From SIG607 sp036307305 (lineage in GTDB: Bacteria; Bacillota; Clostridia; Oscillospirales; Acutalibacteraceae): 64,000 nucleotides of DNA. Shown here piece by piece: positions 18,175-26,650 of this stretch. The notes under the pieces are model-generated. The model did no database searches. It was not told the origin of the DNA and saw only the letters and a program-made list of their open reading frames with translations. The translations under genes and the position numbers were made by a program. Position 1 is the first letter of the stretch. Each line of letters starts with the position of its first letter. The DNA lies in contig JAXJXV010000002.1 of the NCBI GenBank assembly GCA_036307305.1, forward strand, positions 1 through 64,000, written 5' to 3'.

Positions 18175-18832
18175 AATTTCCTGTCATTTTTTCCTGTTTA
18201 ACCTTTTTATCAATTACGTGACGGGAAGCGAGTTCATTTTTAATATCGGCTACGCTTATGCCCATTTCAACCATCATAACCATTACGTGATACATAAGGT
18301 CGGCAACCTCGTATACAGTTTCAGCTTTATCGTCGGCTTTACCTGCAATAATAACCTCTGTACATTCCTCTCCCACCTTTTTGAGAATTTTGTCAATTCC
18401 CTTCTGAAAAAGATAGGTAGTATAAGAACCCTCAGGCAAATCTTTTTTTCTGCCCTCAAGCAAAGCGTAGAGTCCTTCGGTAGAAAATTCGCTGAGTTCC
18501 TTGCTATGCCATACTTCGTTAAAGAAGCAACTATCCTTTCCTGTGTGACAGGCAGGTCCATCCTTTTTAACAACTACAGTCAGAGCATCCTTATCGCAGT
18601 CAGCCGTAATAGAAACAATATGCTGATAGTTTCCGCTGGTTTCTCCCTTAAGCCATAACTCCTGTCTGCTGCGGCTGTAAAAACAGGTAAGTCCTTTTTC
18701 CATAGAAATTTCAAGGCTTTCCTTATTCATATAGGCAAGTGTCAGAACCTTTTTAGTATCTGCATCCACCACAATAGCAGGAATGAGTCCTTTTTCATCG
18801 AATTTAAGTTCATCTATATTAAACATAATCAT
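18173..18832 (-). CDS. hisIE: Bifunctional phosphoribosyl-AMP cyclohydrolase / phosphoribosyl-ATP diphosphatase
   Basis: Carries out steps 2 and 3 of histidine synthesis. The protein has 219 residues with HisI at residues 1-115 (TCFYSRSRQELW, the cysteine metal site in DCDKDALT and GPACHTGKDSCFF) and HisE after about 125 (GSYTTYLFQKGIDKILKKVGEE...EVADLMYH). Its start overlaps the hisF stop by four bases; a second ATG six bases on is equally good. Last gene of the operon. Confidence 0.95.
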   Translation of the reverse strand: MIMFNIDELKFDEKGLIPAIVVDADTKKVLTLAYMNKESLEISMEKGLTCFYSRSRQELWLKGETSGNYQHIVSITADCDKDALTVVVKKDGPACHTGKDSCFFNEVWHSKELSEFSTEGLYALLEGRKKDLPEGSYTTYLFQKGIDKILKKVGEECTEVIIAGKADDKAETVYEVADLMYHVMVMMVEMGISVADIKNELASRHVIDKKVKQEKMTGN

Positions 18833-19587
18833 AACCTCACAATAACGCCGTTTTCACTTAAATTTTGTTTTAAGTCTTTGATTTTTACTTCACCGAAATG
18901 GAAAATAGATGCCGCAAGACCTGCATCTACGTCAGGTAACGTTTTAAAGAGCCGTGTAAAGTGCTCCATATTTCCCGCGCCGCCCGAAGCAATAACGGGA
19001 ACGTTTACCGCATCACATACAGCCTTTAGCATTTCAAGGTCAAAACCGCCCTTAACGCCGTCGGTGTCAATAGAGTTAACAACTATTTCACCTGCGCCGT
19101 TTGAAACGCCTCGTTTAATCCACTCTATAGCCTCTATACCCGTTTCCTCTCTGCCGCCCTTTGCAAACACGTGAAACCGTCCGTCAACCCTTTTGATATC
19201 AACAGATAAAACGACACACTGGTCACCGTATTTTTTAGCCGCCTGTTCTATAAGCTGCGGATTTTTTATTGCTCCCGAATTCACGCTGACCTTATCGGCT
19301 CCGCATTTAAGCACTCTGTCAAAATCCTCAATACTGTTAATGCCGCCGCCTACGGTAAGAGGAATAAAAATCTGCGAAGCAACCTCTTTTAAAATATCTG
19401 TAAAAAGCTGTCTGCCCTCAAAGGAAGCGGTTATATCGTAAAAAACAAGCTCGTCAGCACCGTTATCGCTATAGTACTTTGCAAGTTCAATAGGCGAGGA
19501 AACGTCACTTAGTCCTTTAAAGTTTACACCCTTAACAACTCTGCCGTTCTTTACGTCAAGACAGGGAATAATTCTTTTCGTTATCAT
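18829..19587 (-). CDS. hisF: Imidazole glycerol phosphate synthase, cyclase subunit
   Basis: A TIM-barrel cyclase of 252 residues that, with HisH, makes imidazole glycerol phosphate and AICAR. RIIPCLDVKNGRVVKG supplies the catalytic Asp at the N-terminus, and the second catalytic Asp lies in NSIDTDG. The two phosphate-binding sites are IPLTVGGGI and VIASGGAG. Overlaps hisA and hisIE by four bases each. Confidence 0.97.
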   Translation of the reverse strand: MITKRIIPCLDVKNGRVVKGVNFKGLSDVSSPIELAKYYSDNGADELVFYDITASFEGRQLFTDILKEVASQIFIPLTVGGGINSIEDFDRVLKCGADKVSVNSGAIKNPQLIEQAAKKYGDQCVVLSVDIKRVDGRFHVFAKGGREETGIEAIEWIKRGVSNGAGEIVVNSIDTDGVKGGFDLEMLKAVCDAVNVPVIASGGAGNMEHFTRLFKTLPDVDAGLAASIFHFGEVKIKDLKQNLSENGVIVRL

Positions 19588-20297
19588 TTGGCTTTTTCCA
19601 CCGCCTCTGCTATATCAATAGCGCCTGTATAATAGGCTTTGCCCACAATAGCGCCGTAAACACCGATTTCATTAAGCTTTTCTATATCAGACATATCGGT
19701 TACGCCGCCCGATGCTATTATGTTAAGGGAAAGCTTTTCCTTAAGCTCTTTATAAAGCTGTAGGTTGGTGCCTCTCATAGCTCCGTCACGGGAAATATCG
19801 GTACATATTATTGTTTTTACGCCAATATTCTGCATATCTGAACAAAACTCAATTCCGTTAAATTGTGATTTCTCAGTCCAACCCTTTATAGCAACAAAGC
19901 CGTCTTTTATGTCTACGCCAACGGCAATTTTATCACCATACATACCAAGGGCTTCTAACAAAAACTCTCTGTCCTTTACTGCGGCGGTTCCAAGAATAAC
20001 GCGGTCAACACCTGCATCAATGTACGCTTTTACCGTTTCTATGCTTCTGATACCTCCGCCGATTTCTATAAAGGCATCGGTATTTTTTCTTATTGTTTTA
20101 ACCGTTTCTATATTAGGCGTAGTACCGTCTCTGGCGCCCTCAAGGTCAACAAGATGCAAATGGTCGGCGCCGCACGATCTGAAATGTACAGCAACCTCCT
20201 GCGGACAATCGCTGTAAACGGTCATATTGTTATAATCGCCTTTATAAAGACGTACAGCCTTTCCGCCGTATAAATCTATTGCAGGATAAATTATCAT
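19584..20297 (-). CDS. hisA: Phosphoribosylformimino-5-aminoimidazole carboxamide ribotide isomerase
   Basis: A TIM-barrel isomerase of 237 residues, homologous to hisF, that acts just before the HisHF step. The catalytic Asp is in IYPAIDLYGGKAVRL and the partner Asp in ICTDISRDG. Phosphate sites are IEIGGGIRS and IIASGGVTD. Four-base overlaps with both neighbours indicate tight coupling. Confidence 0.96.
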   Translation of the reverse strand: MIIYPAIDLYGGKAVRLYKGDYNNMTVYSDCPQEVAVHFRSCGADHLHLVDLEGARDGTTPNIETVKTIRKNTDAFIEIGGGIRSIETVKAYIDAGVDRVILGTAAVKDREFLLEALGMYGDKIAVGVDIKDGFVAIKGWTEKSQFNGIEFCSDMQNIGVKTIICTDISRDGAMRGTNLQLYKELKEKLSLNIIASGGVTDMSDIEKLNEIGVYGAIVGKAYYTGAIDIAEAVEKAK

Positions 20298-20914
20298 AAG
20301 TTATCTCCAAATTCGCAAAACGCTTTTAAAATTTTAAGTCCCACTTCTCCGCTTTTTTCAGGATGGAACTGACAGCCGAACACGTTATCCTTTGCAACCG
20401 CTGCCGTAAGCTCTTTACCGTACTCAGCAGTAGCTATAAGACTGTCCTCGCAGTTTGATGCATAAAAAGAATGTACGAAATAAACGCAATCACCGTCGTT
20501 AATATATTTAAACAACGGATTGTCTTTGGTAAAATGCAAGGCATTCCAGCCAATATGCGGGATTTTAAGGTTTTTAGGTATCGTATTTTCCATACCTATA
20601 ACCTCGCCCTTTAAAAGACCTAAACCTTTATGTTCTCCATATTCATAGCTTTTTTCAAAAAGCATCTGCATACCGAGGCAAATTCCCATAATAGACTTAC
20701 CCTTGCTTACTTCTTCCTTTATAACCTCATCAAGTCCTAATAAGCGAAGCTTTTTAGCCGCATCCTCAAATGCGCCAACACCGGGAAGTATAAGCTTATC
20801 GGCTTTTTTAATAATCTCTTTCTCCCCTGTCACACAAATATCAGCGCCGATTGCCTTAAAGGATGAGCATAGGGAAAAGAGATTACCAACCCCGTAATCA
20901 ATAATTGCTATCAT
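20294..20914 (-). CDS. hisH: Imidazole glycerol phosphate synthase, glutaminase subunit
   Basis: A class I glutamine amidotransferase of 206 residues that supplies ammonia to HisF. The nucleophilic Cys is in GICLGMQML; the catalytic His and Glu are in GCQFHPEKSG. The N-terminus IAIIDYGVGNL is typical. It overlaps hisB by one base and hisA by four. Confidence 0.96.
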   Translation of the reverse strand: MIAIIDYGVGNLFSLCSSFKAIGADICVTGEKEIIKKADKLILPGVGAFEDAAKKLRLLGLDEVIKEEVSKGKSIMGICLGMQMLFEKSYEYGEHKGLGLLKGEVIGMENTIPKNLKIPHIGWNALHFTKDNPLFKYINDGDCVYFVHSFYASNCEDSLIATAEYGKELTAAVAKDNVFGCQFHPEKSGEVGLKILKAFCEFGDNL

Positions 20915-21501
20915 CAGAGAACTCCTTTGGTAGAGGGTATCTCATCTGAAAAACGGCTGTCAACAGCAACTGCCGTTCTCAGCGTTCTTGCCACTGACTT
21001 GAAAGCTCCCTCAATTATGTGATGAGAATTTTTACCGTCACGGCTTATAACGTGCAGAGTTATATCCGCATTTCTTACAAAGCTAATCAGAAATTCCTCA
21101 ACAAGCTCGGTATCGAATTCACCAACCTTTTGCGTGGGTATATCAAGCCTGTAGGAAAGATAAGGTCTGCCCGAAATATCAACGGCACTCTCAATAAGAG
21201 CTTCGTCCATAGGAAGAAGCATATATCCGTATCTGTTAATTCCCTTCATATCGCCGAGAGCTTCTTTAAAGGCTTTGCCAAGACAGATACCTATATCCTC
21301 AACTAAGTGGTGGTCGTCAACAAAGGTGTCACCCGTTGCCTCAATTTTAAGGTCAAAACCACCGTGACGGGCAAAAAGAGTCAGCATATGCGTTAGAAAT
21401 CCGCAAGGAATATTAAGTTCTGACTTTCCCTTTCCATCAAGCTCAATATTTAATTTTATCTGAGTCTCAAAAGTATTTCTTTCTATAGAAGCATTTCTCA
21501 T
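20914..21501 (-). CDS. hisB: Imidazoleglycerol-phosphate dehydratase
   Basis: Dehydrates imidazole glycerol phosphate to imidazoleacetol phosphate. The protein has 195 residues, so it is the monofunctional dehydratase without the HisN-type phosphatase domain; histidinol phosphatase must come from elsewhere. Metal-binding His clusters are FLTHMLTLFARHG, DDHHLVEDIG and KNSHHIIEGAFK. Confidence 0.96.
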   Translation of the reverse strand: MRNASIERNTFETQIKLNIELDGKGKSELNIPCGFLTHMLTLFARHGGFDLKIEATGDTFVDDHHLVEDIGICLGKAFKEALGDMKGINRYGYMLLPMDEALIESAVDISGRPYLSYRLDIPTQKVGEFDTELVEEFLISFVRNADITLHVISRDGKNSHHIIEGAFKSVARTLRTAVAVDSRFSDEIPSTKGVL

Positions 21502-22565
21502 TTTGCTTCCTCCTTAATTTCCTTAACCGCACTGATTAAAGCCTTCATTTGCTCTATCGTTCCTATAGTTATACGGTTGAAGTTTTTGATTTTTCTATCA
21601 CTGAAATGACGGACCAGAATTCTCTTTTCTTTAAGCTTTTTGTAAAGAGTTTCCCCGTCAATCCAGTCACACTGTGCAAATATGAAGTTAGCCTTAGAAT
21701 CGGTAAGAGTAAAACCAAGCTTTTCAAGCTCACAAACAGTATACTCGCGGTTTTTAATAATTTCTTTGCACTTATCCATATAATAATCGTTTTCGTCTAT
21801 AGCCGCCGCACCTGCAACAAGGGTAAGACGGTTGATATTATAAGGATTAGTAGAATATTTTATCAGTTCAAGGTCACTGATAAGTTCTTTGTTTCCTATC
21901 GCAAATCCAAGTCTTGCTCCTGCCATACATCTTGATTTTGAAAAGGTCTGACAAACAAGAAGATTATCGTATTTTTTAGTTAGCGAAACAACGCTTTCTC
22001 CACCGAAATCAACGTAAGCCTCGTCTATAAGTACAACACTTTCCGTATTTGTCTTAAGAATTTCTTCAATTTCATCAGTAGACAAAGTAAGTCCCGTTGG
22101 TGCGTTAGGATTTGCAATAACTATAAACTTATTTTTATTGAGATAATCCCTGTAGTCTATTGAAAAATCGTCTTTTAAGGGTATCATCTCTGCATTTAAT
22201 GAATAAAGCTTTGCAAAAACCTTATAAAAGCCATAGCTGATTTCCGGGAATACAGTCTGTTTGTCTTCCCCCGAAAAAGCCATAAAGGAAAAATTCAAAA
22301 TATCGTCAGAGCCGTTAGCAAGATAAACGTTTTCACTGTTTACGTCATACAGCTTAGCTATTTTTTCTTTTAAAACCGAAGCTGTAGGGTCTGAATAAAG
22401 TCTGAGATTTTTAACTTCATCGCTGTTAACCGCCTTGATAACACTGGGGGACGGTTCAAAAGGAGATTCGTTGGTATTCAGTTTAATATACTCAAAATCC
22501 TTTGGCTGTTCACCTGGAACGTAAGCCTCAAGAGAAGAGTAACACTTATTAAGAAACTTGCTCAT
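21498..22565 (-). CDS. hisC: Histidinol-phosphate aminotransferase
   Basis: A PLP aminotransferase (class I/II) of 355 residues. It has KLNTNESPFEPSP near the N-terminus, VIANPNAPTG, LIDEAYVDF, and the PLP lysine in CQTFSKSRCMAGARLG. It follows hisD with a one-base overlap and overlaps hisB by four. The operon context fixes the substrate. Confidence 0.94.
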   Translation of the reverse strand: MSKFLNKCYSSLEAYVPGEQPKDFEYIKLNTNESPFEPSPSVIKAVNSDEVKNLRLYSDPTASVLKEKIAKLYDVNSENVYLANGSDDILNFSFMAFSGEDKQTVFPEISYGFYKVFAKLYSLNAEMIPLKDDFSIDYRDYLNKNKFIVIANPNAPTGLTLSTDEIEEILKTNTESVVLIDEAYVDFGGESVVSLTKKYDNLLVCQTFSKSRCMAGARLGFAIGNKELISDLELIKYSTNPYNINRLTLVAGAAAIDENDYYMDKCKEIIKNREYTVCELEKLGFTLTDSKANFIFAQCDWIDGETLYKKLKEKRILVRHFSDRKIKNFNRITIGTIEQMKALISAVKEIKEEAK

Positions 22566-23842
22566 TATTTTCTCTCCGTACGAATTATTGCGCTTTTAGC
22601 GTGTGCGGTAAGACCTTCTTTTTCGGCAAAGAAAGCAATGTCCTCTGCCACCTTATCAAGAGCCTGTTTAGTATAATACGTATACTGTGTTTTCTTCACA
22701 AAATCATCTACCGATAACGGACTTGAAAACTTCGCAGTACCGCTTGTTGGTAAGGTATGATTAGGTCCCGCAAAATAATCGCCCAAAGCCTCAGGACAGT
22801 ATTTGCCCATAAATATACTTCCTGCATGACGAATGGAATCAAGATAATCAAAAGGATTGTCAACGCAAAGTTCTAAATGCTCAGGGGCTATTTCATTGGC
22901 AATTTCAATTGCCACGTGAAGATTCTCAGCAACGATTATTTTACCGTTAACGTCAATAGAAGCCCTTGCAATCTCCTGCCTTGAAAGCAGTGGTATCTGC
23001 CTTTCAAGCTCATTTGATACTTTTTGGGCAAAATCCATACTATCTGTAACAAGTACAGCACTTGCATTTTTATCATGCTCTGCCTGAGAAAGCAGGTCAG
23101 CCGCAATAAAGGAAGGCTCACAAGTGCTGTCAGCCACAACGAGAATTTCACTTGGTCCCGCTATCATATCAATGGACACTGTGCCGTAAACCTGTTTTTT
23201 AGCTTCAGCCACAAAGGCGTTACCTGGGCCGACGATTTTATCCACTTTAGGTATACTCTCGGTACCATAAGCAAGAGCGGCTATGGCCTGAGCGCCGCCA
23301 ACCTTAAACACTCTGTCCACACCTGCAATTACGGAAGCCGCCAAAATAACGGGATTAACCTTACCGTTTGCCATAGGAGGTGTGACAATGCACACCTCTT
23401 TAACACCTGCAATTTTTGCAGGAATACTGTCCATAAGAACGGTAGAGGGATATGCGGCAGTACCACCAGGGACGTAAAGACCTGCTCTGTCAACAGGGAT
23501 AACCTTTTGTCCCATAACAACGCCCTGTTTATCGTTGATTATAAAGCTGTTTCTAACCTGTTTTTCGTGGAAAGCGCGAATGTTCTCAGCAGCGGTTTTA
23601 AGAACGTTTATAAACCGCTCTTCAACCTGCTCCATAGCTTTCTTTTTTTCTTCTTCGCTTACTTCAAGGCTATCAAGCTTTGCCTTATCAAATTTTTCAC
23701 AGTAACGGTAAAGAGCAGCGTCGCCGTTTGCCTTAACGTCTTCAATGATTTCGGCAACGATAGAAGAAACATCGTCACAAGCAGAGCAACGGGAAAAAAC
23801 CTCGCTGTTCGGTACCTCTGAGTATTTTAAAATCTTAATCAT
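22565..23842 (-). CDS. hisD: Histidinol dehydrogenase
   Basis: Oxidises histidinol to histidine in two NAD-dependent steps. The protein has 425 residues. Family signatures are YVPGGTAAYPSTVLM, KVGGAQAIAALAYGTE, KIVGPGNAFVAEAKK, the zinc region AEHDKNASAVL, and NHTLPTSGTA with FVKKTQY near the C-terminus. Confidence 0.97.
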   Translation of the reverse strand: MIKILKYSEVPNSEVFSRCSACDDVSSIVAEIIEDVKANGDAALYRYCEKFDKAKLDSLEVSEEEKKKAMEQVEERFINVLKTAAENIRAFHEKQVRNSFIINDKQGVVMGQKVIPVDRAGLYVPGGTAAYPSTVLMDSIPAKIAGVKEVCIVTPPMANGKVNPVILAASVIAGVDRVFKVGGAQAIAALAYGTESIPKVDKIVGPGNAFVAEAKKQVYGTVSIDMIAGPSEILVVADSTCEPSFIAADLLSQAEHDKNASAVLVTDSMDFAQKVSNELERQIPLLSRQEIARASIDVNGKIIVAENLHVAIEIANEIAPEHLELCVDNPFDYLDSIRHAGSIFMGKYCPEALGDYFAGPNHTLPTSGTAKFSSPLSVDDFVKKTQYTYYTKQALDKVAEDIAFFAEKEGLTAHAKSAIIRTERK

Positions 23843-24474
23843 TAATCTTCACTCACCTGTTCACAAAGACCTTTTCTCACGGTCTCAATAATATCTTTTT
23901 TAAACTGATAGCTTGATTTATTGGAAATCAGCCTTGCACTTATGGGTACGATTGTCTCAAAGGGAATCAAATCATTTTCAAGCAAGGTTTTTCCCGTTTC
24001 AACTATATCCACTATAACGTCTGAAAGCTCTAATATAGGAGCAATTTCTATTGAGCCGTTAAGATGAATAATATCTATATCCCTGCATTTTTCACTATAA
24101 TATTTTGCGGCAATATTGGAAAATTTGGTTGCAACGCGAAGCGTAGTATCAGGATTATCCCTGAAATCCTTCTTGGCGGCAACAGCCATTCTGCACTTAC
24201 CTATTTTAAGGTCAAGCAGTTCATATACGTCAGGGTTATATTCAAGCAGAATGTCCTTACCTGCAACGCCTATATCTGCCGCACCGCGCTCAACGTAAAT
24301 GGCAACGTCAGAGGGCTTAACCCAGAAATATCTTACACCTATTTCCTTATTTTCAAATATAAGCTTACGGTTGTTTTCTTTTATGGCAGGGCAAGGAAAA
24401 CCTGCTTTTTCAAACATATCGTAAACTTTTTCTCCAAGTCTTCCCTTAGGAAGCGCAACATTAAGCATTTTCAC
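23842..24474 (-). CDS. hisG: ATP phosphoribosyltransferase, short catalytic form
   Basis: Starts histidine synthesis by joining ATP and PRPP. At 210 residues it is the short form, which lacks the C-terminal regulatory domain and needs HisZ, encoded just upstream. It begins with NVALPKGRLGEK, and DIVETGKTLLEN is the PRPP-binding segment. The start is a GTG overlapping the end of hisZ by 14 bases, with GAGG six bases upstream; an ATG two codons later is also possible. Confidence 0.95.
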   Translation of the reverse strand: MKMLNVALPKGRLGEKVYDMFEKAGFPCPAIKENNRKLIFENKEIGVRYFWVKPSDVAIYVERGAADIGVAGKDILLEYNPDVYELLDLKIGKCRMAVAAKKDFRDNPDTTLRVATKFSNIAAKYYSEKCRDIDIIHLNGSIEIAPILELSDVIVDIVETGKTLLENDLIPFETIVPISARLISNKSSYQFKKDIIETVRKGLCEQVSED

Positions 24475-25570
24475 TGATTACCTCTACCTCCCCGTCTTTA
24501 ATGGCAACTGCCTTTTTAAAGCGGATATCTTTGGGTATATTTTTACACACCCTTACGCTCTCTCCGTTTTCCGAAAGCCTTCTCGACGTCTTCAATACCT
24601 CACTTACGTTACCGTTATCAATTAAAACAATATCAACGTCATATTCATTAATATCGCCTTTAAAACGGTTAAGCTCATCAAGATACACAGCAAAGCCAAT
24701 AGCAGAACTACTTCTGCCCATCTTCTTCATAAGCTTATCGTACTGACCGCCTGAGCAAACGCTTGTGGGTATAGAATTTATATAGCCTTTAAACACCACA
24801 CCGCTATAATAACGCATACCGCCTACAACAGAAAAGTCAACGGTAAATTTATCCTCATAGCCGCAGTCAACAAGAACGTTGAGTATTTTTTCAAATTCCT
24901 CTAACTGTTTACCGTTTGCAACTTCCTTTAGAGTGTCAACGGCATCTTTGACGTCTGAATAGTTTTTTGTAAAGAGCATAAGCTTTTGCGCAACAGAACA
25001 ATCAAAGCCCTTCTGTTCACAAAAGCTTTTAATTCCGTCATCATTTTTGCTACTGATAAGAAGCAGAATTTCTTTTTTATCATCATCAAAAATGCAAAGC
25101 TCATCAAGTACGCTGTTGAGCAGTCCGATATGTGAAATCTGCATTACATAGTCTTTATCAATAATAGAAAGACTTTTAAGAGCAAGGCATATAACCTCGC
25201 AAATTTCAAAGGTACCGAGGGCGCCGATACATTCAAGTCCCGTCTGCATTATTTCTTTGTACGTGTTAGAACTACCTGAAATACGGTATACGTTTTCGTT
25301 ATAATAAACCTTATGTACCTCGTCCTTCGTATCCTTGCAGTTATTAATAATGGAAAGCGTAACGTCAGGCTTTAAAGCAAGAAGTCTGCCTGAAGTATCG
25401 GTAAAGGTGATTACACCGTCGGAAATCAGAAAATCCTTATTTTTTACATAAAGATCATATTCCTCAAACTTGCTCATTTTATATCGGTTATAACCGTAGC
25501 TCTGATATAGCTTTCTCAGTTTATATACCGTTTCTTCATCATTTTTAAGCAATTTTTTATCTATATACAT
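24461..25570 (-). CDS. hisZ: ATP phosphoribosyltransferase regulatory subunit
   Basis: HisZ is a histidyl-tRNA-synthetase-like protein without synthetase activity that combines with short HisG to give an active, feedback-sensitive enzyme. It has about 369 residues with class II synthetase-like motifs (FTDTSGRLLALKPDVTLSI; the second histidine-tRNA-synthetase-like block around VVGGMRYYSGVVF). An ATG at 25606 is only two bases beyond the -10 hexamer and would not be in the transcript, so I start at MYIDKKLLKN (25570), with GGAGG 11 bases upstream. First gene of the his operon. Confidence 0.93.
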   Translation of the reverse strand: MYIDKKLLKNDEETVYKLRKLYQSYGYNRYKMSKFEEYDLYVKNKDFLISDGVITFTDTSGRLLALKPDVTLSIINNCKDTKDEVHKVYYNENVYRISGSSNTYKEIMQTGLECIGALGTFEICEVICLALKSLSIIDKDYVMQISHIGLLNSVLDELCIFDDDKKEILLLISSKNDDGIKSFCEQKGFDCSVAQKLMLFTKNYSDVKDAVDTLKEVANGKQLEEFEKILNVLVDCGYEDKFTVDFSVVGGMRYYSGVVFKGYINSIPTSVCSGGQYDKLMKKMGRSSSAIGFAVYLDELNRFKGDINEYDVDIVLIDNGNVSEVLKTSRRLSENGESVRVCKNIPKDIRFKKAVAIKDGEVEVISENA

Positions 25571-25607
25571 ATAAGATAATGCCTCCAAAAAAACATTTCG
25601 CTTCATT

Positions 25608-25636
25608 AGTCTATCACATCAGTGTGATGAAGTCAA
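25608..25636 (-). promoter_or_regulatory. Promoter of the histidine operon
   Basis: Leftward TTGACT (25631-25636), exactly 17 bases, then TAGACT (25608-25613). The transcript leader is only about 30 bases, too short for a T-box or attenuator. Confidence 0.75.
25613..25628. promoter_or_regulatory. Palindromic operator inside the his promoter spacer
   Basis: Perfect inverted repeat ATCACA-TCAG-TGTGAT filling the space between -35 and -10. This position is typical of a repressor site. The cognate regulator is unknown; a TrpR-family HisR/YerC-type repressor is one candidate, by inference only. Confidence 0.6.
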
Positions 25637-25665
25637 GCAATTTTTACTTAATCTATAAAAACTTC

Positions 25666-25701
25666 AAAAACCTGCGAGGCATCACGGCAATCGCAGGTTT
25701 T
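25666..25701 (-). terminator. Terminator of the metY-metA operon
   Basis: Stem AAAACCTGCGA/TCGCAGGTTTT with a 13-base loop and a T run on the leftward strand, directly after metA. Confidence 0.8.
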
Positions 25702-25705
25702 GTTA

Positions 25706-26632
25706 TTACTTAGAATTCTTAATCTCAGTAATATCATACGGTGTTGTCTGGTACACAAAATAGTTAAGCCAATTACAGTAAAGTAAGTGAGCGTGAGAAC
25801 GCCATTTAACAACAGGTGATTTTGACGGGTCATCATCAGGATAATAATTTTCGGGAACGTCAATCTTATCCCCTCGCTGAAGGTCTCTTAAATATTCATC
25901 ATTGAGAGTATTGGCGTCATATTCAGAATGTCCCGTAATAAACACCTGTTTTCCGTTATCGGTAAGAACAGCGTATATTCCCGCTTTCTCTGAGGAAGCA
26001 ACGATTTTAAGCTCCTTTACCTTTTCAATATCTTCCCTTTTTATAGTAGTATGACGGGAATGAGGAACGAAGAATTTATCGTCAAATCCTCTGAGAAGCA
26101 TTGAATTTTTGTAATCTGCCGTATGCTCAAACACACCGAAAAGCTTATTTTCAAGGGGGTATTTCTTGATACCGTAATGATAATAAAGACCAGCCTGAGC
26201 CCCCCAGCAAATATGAAACGTAGAATGAACATGAGTTTTTGTCCATTCCATTATCTCACAAAGCTCATCCCAGTATTCAACCTCTTCAAACTCCATTTTT
26301 TCAACAGGCGCACCTGTAATTATCATTCCGTCAAAGGTTTGCTCCTTAACGTCCTCAAAGGTCTTATAAAAAGCCAGAAGATGCTCACTTGAAGTATTTT
26401 TTGAATGGTAGGAGCTTGTGTGAATAAGCTCAAGCTCAACCTGTAAAGGCGTATTACCAAGCAACCTAGAAAGTTGTGTTTCGGTTGCAACCTTATTGGG
26501 CATAAGATTAAGAAGTAAGATTTTTAAAGGACGAATATCCTGTGTGACAGCGCGCTGTTCGGGCATCACAAAAATATTTTCATTAAGCAATGTCTTTACA
26601 GCAGGCAAATCATTGGGTATTCTGATAGGCAT
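25706..26632 (-). CDS. metA: Homoserine O-acetyltransferase (MetA family)
   Basis: Activates homoserine for methionine synthesis. The protein has 308 residues of the MetA family. The nucleophilic Cys142 is in HICWGAQAG, and the His-Glu pair follows near the C-terminal third (FITGHSEYD). Glu111 in TGAPVEKMEF sits at the position known to favour acetyl-CoA (Gly there favours succinyl-CoA), so I call it an acetyltransferase despite the common succinyltransferase label. This agrees with the upstream O-acetylhomoserine sulfhydrylase, 18 bases away. Confidence 0.93.
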   Translation of the reverse strand: MPIRIPNDLPAVKTLLNENIFVMPEQRAVTQDIRPLKILLLNLMPNKVATETQLSRLLGNTPLQVELELIHTSSYHSKNTSSEHLLAFYKTFEDVKEQTFDGMIITGAPVEKMEFEEVEYWDELCEIMEWTKTHVHSTFHICWGAQAGLYYHYGIKKYPLENKLFGVFEHTADYKNSMLLRGFDDKFFVPHSRHTTIKREDIEKVKELKIVASSEKAGIYAVLTDNGKQVFITGHSEYDANTLNDEYLRDLQRGDKIDVPENYYPDDDPSKSPVVKWRSHAHLLYCNWLNYFVYQTTPYDITEIKNSK

Positions 26633-26650
26633 AGTCTAAACCAACTCTCT

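Noticed and set aside
25571..25706. T-box or attenuator ahead of the his operon
   Set aside because: The promoter lies about 40 bases before the start, and the only hairpin in the gap is the metA terminator upstream of the promoter.
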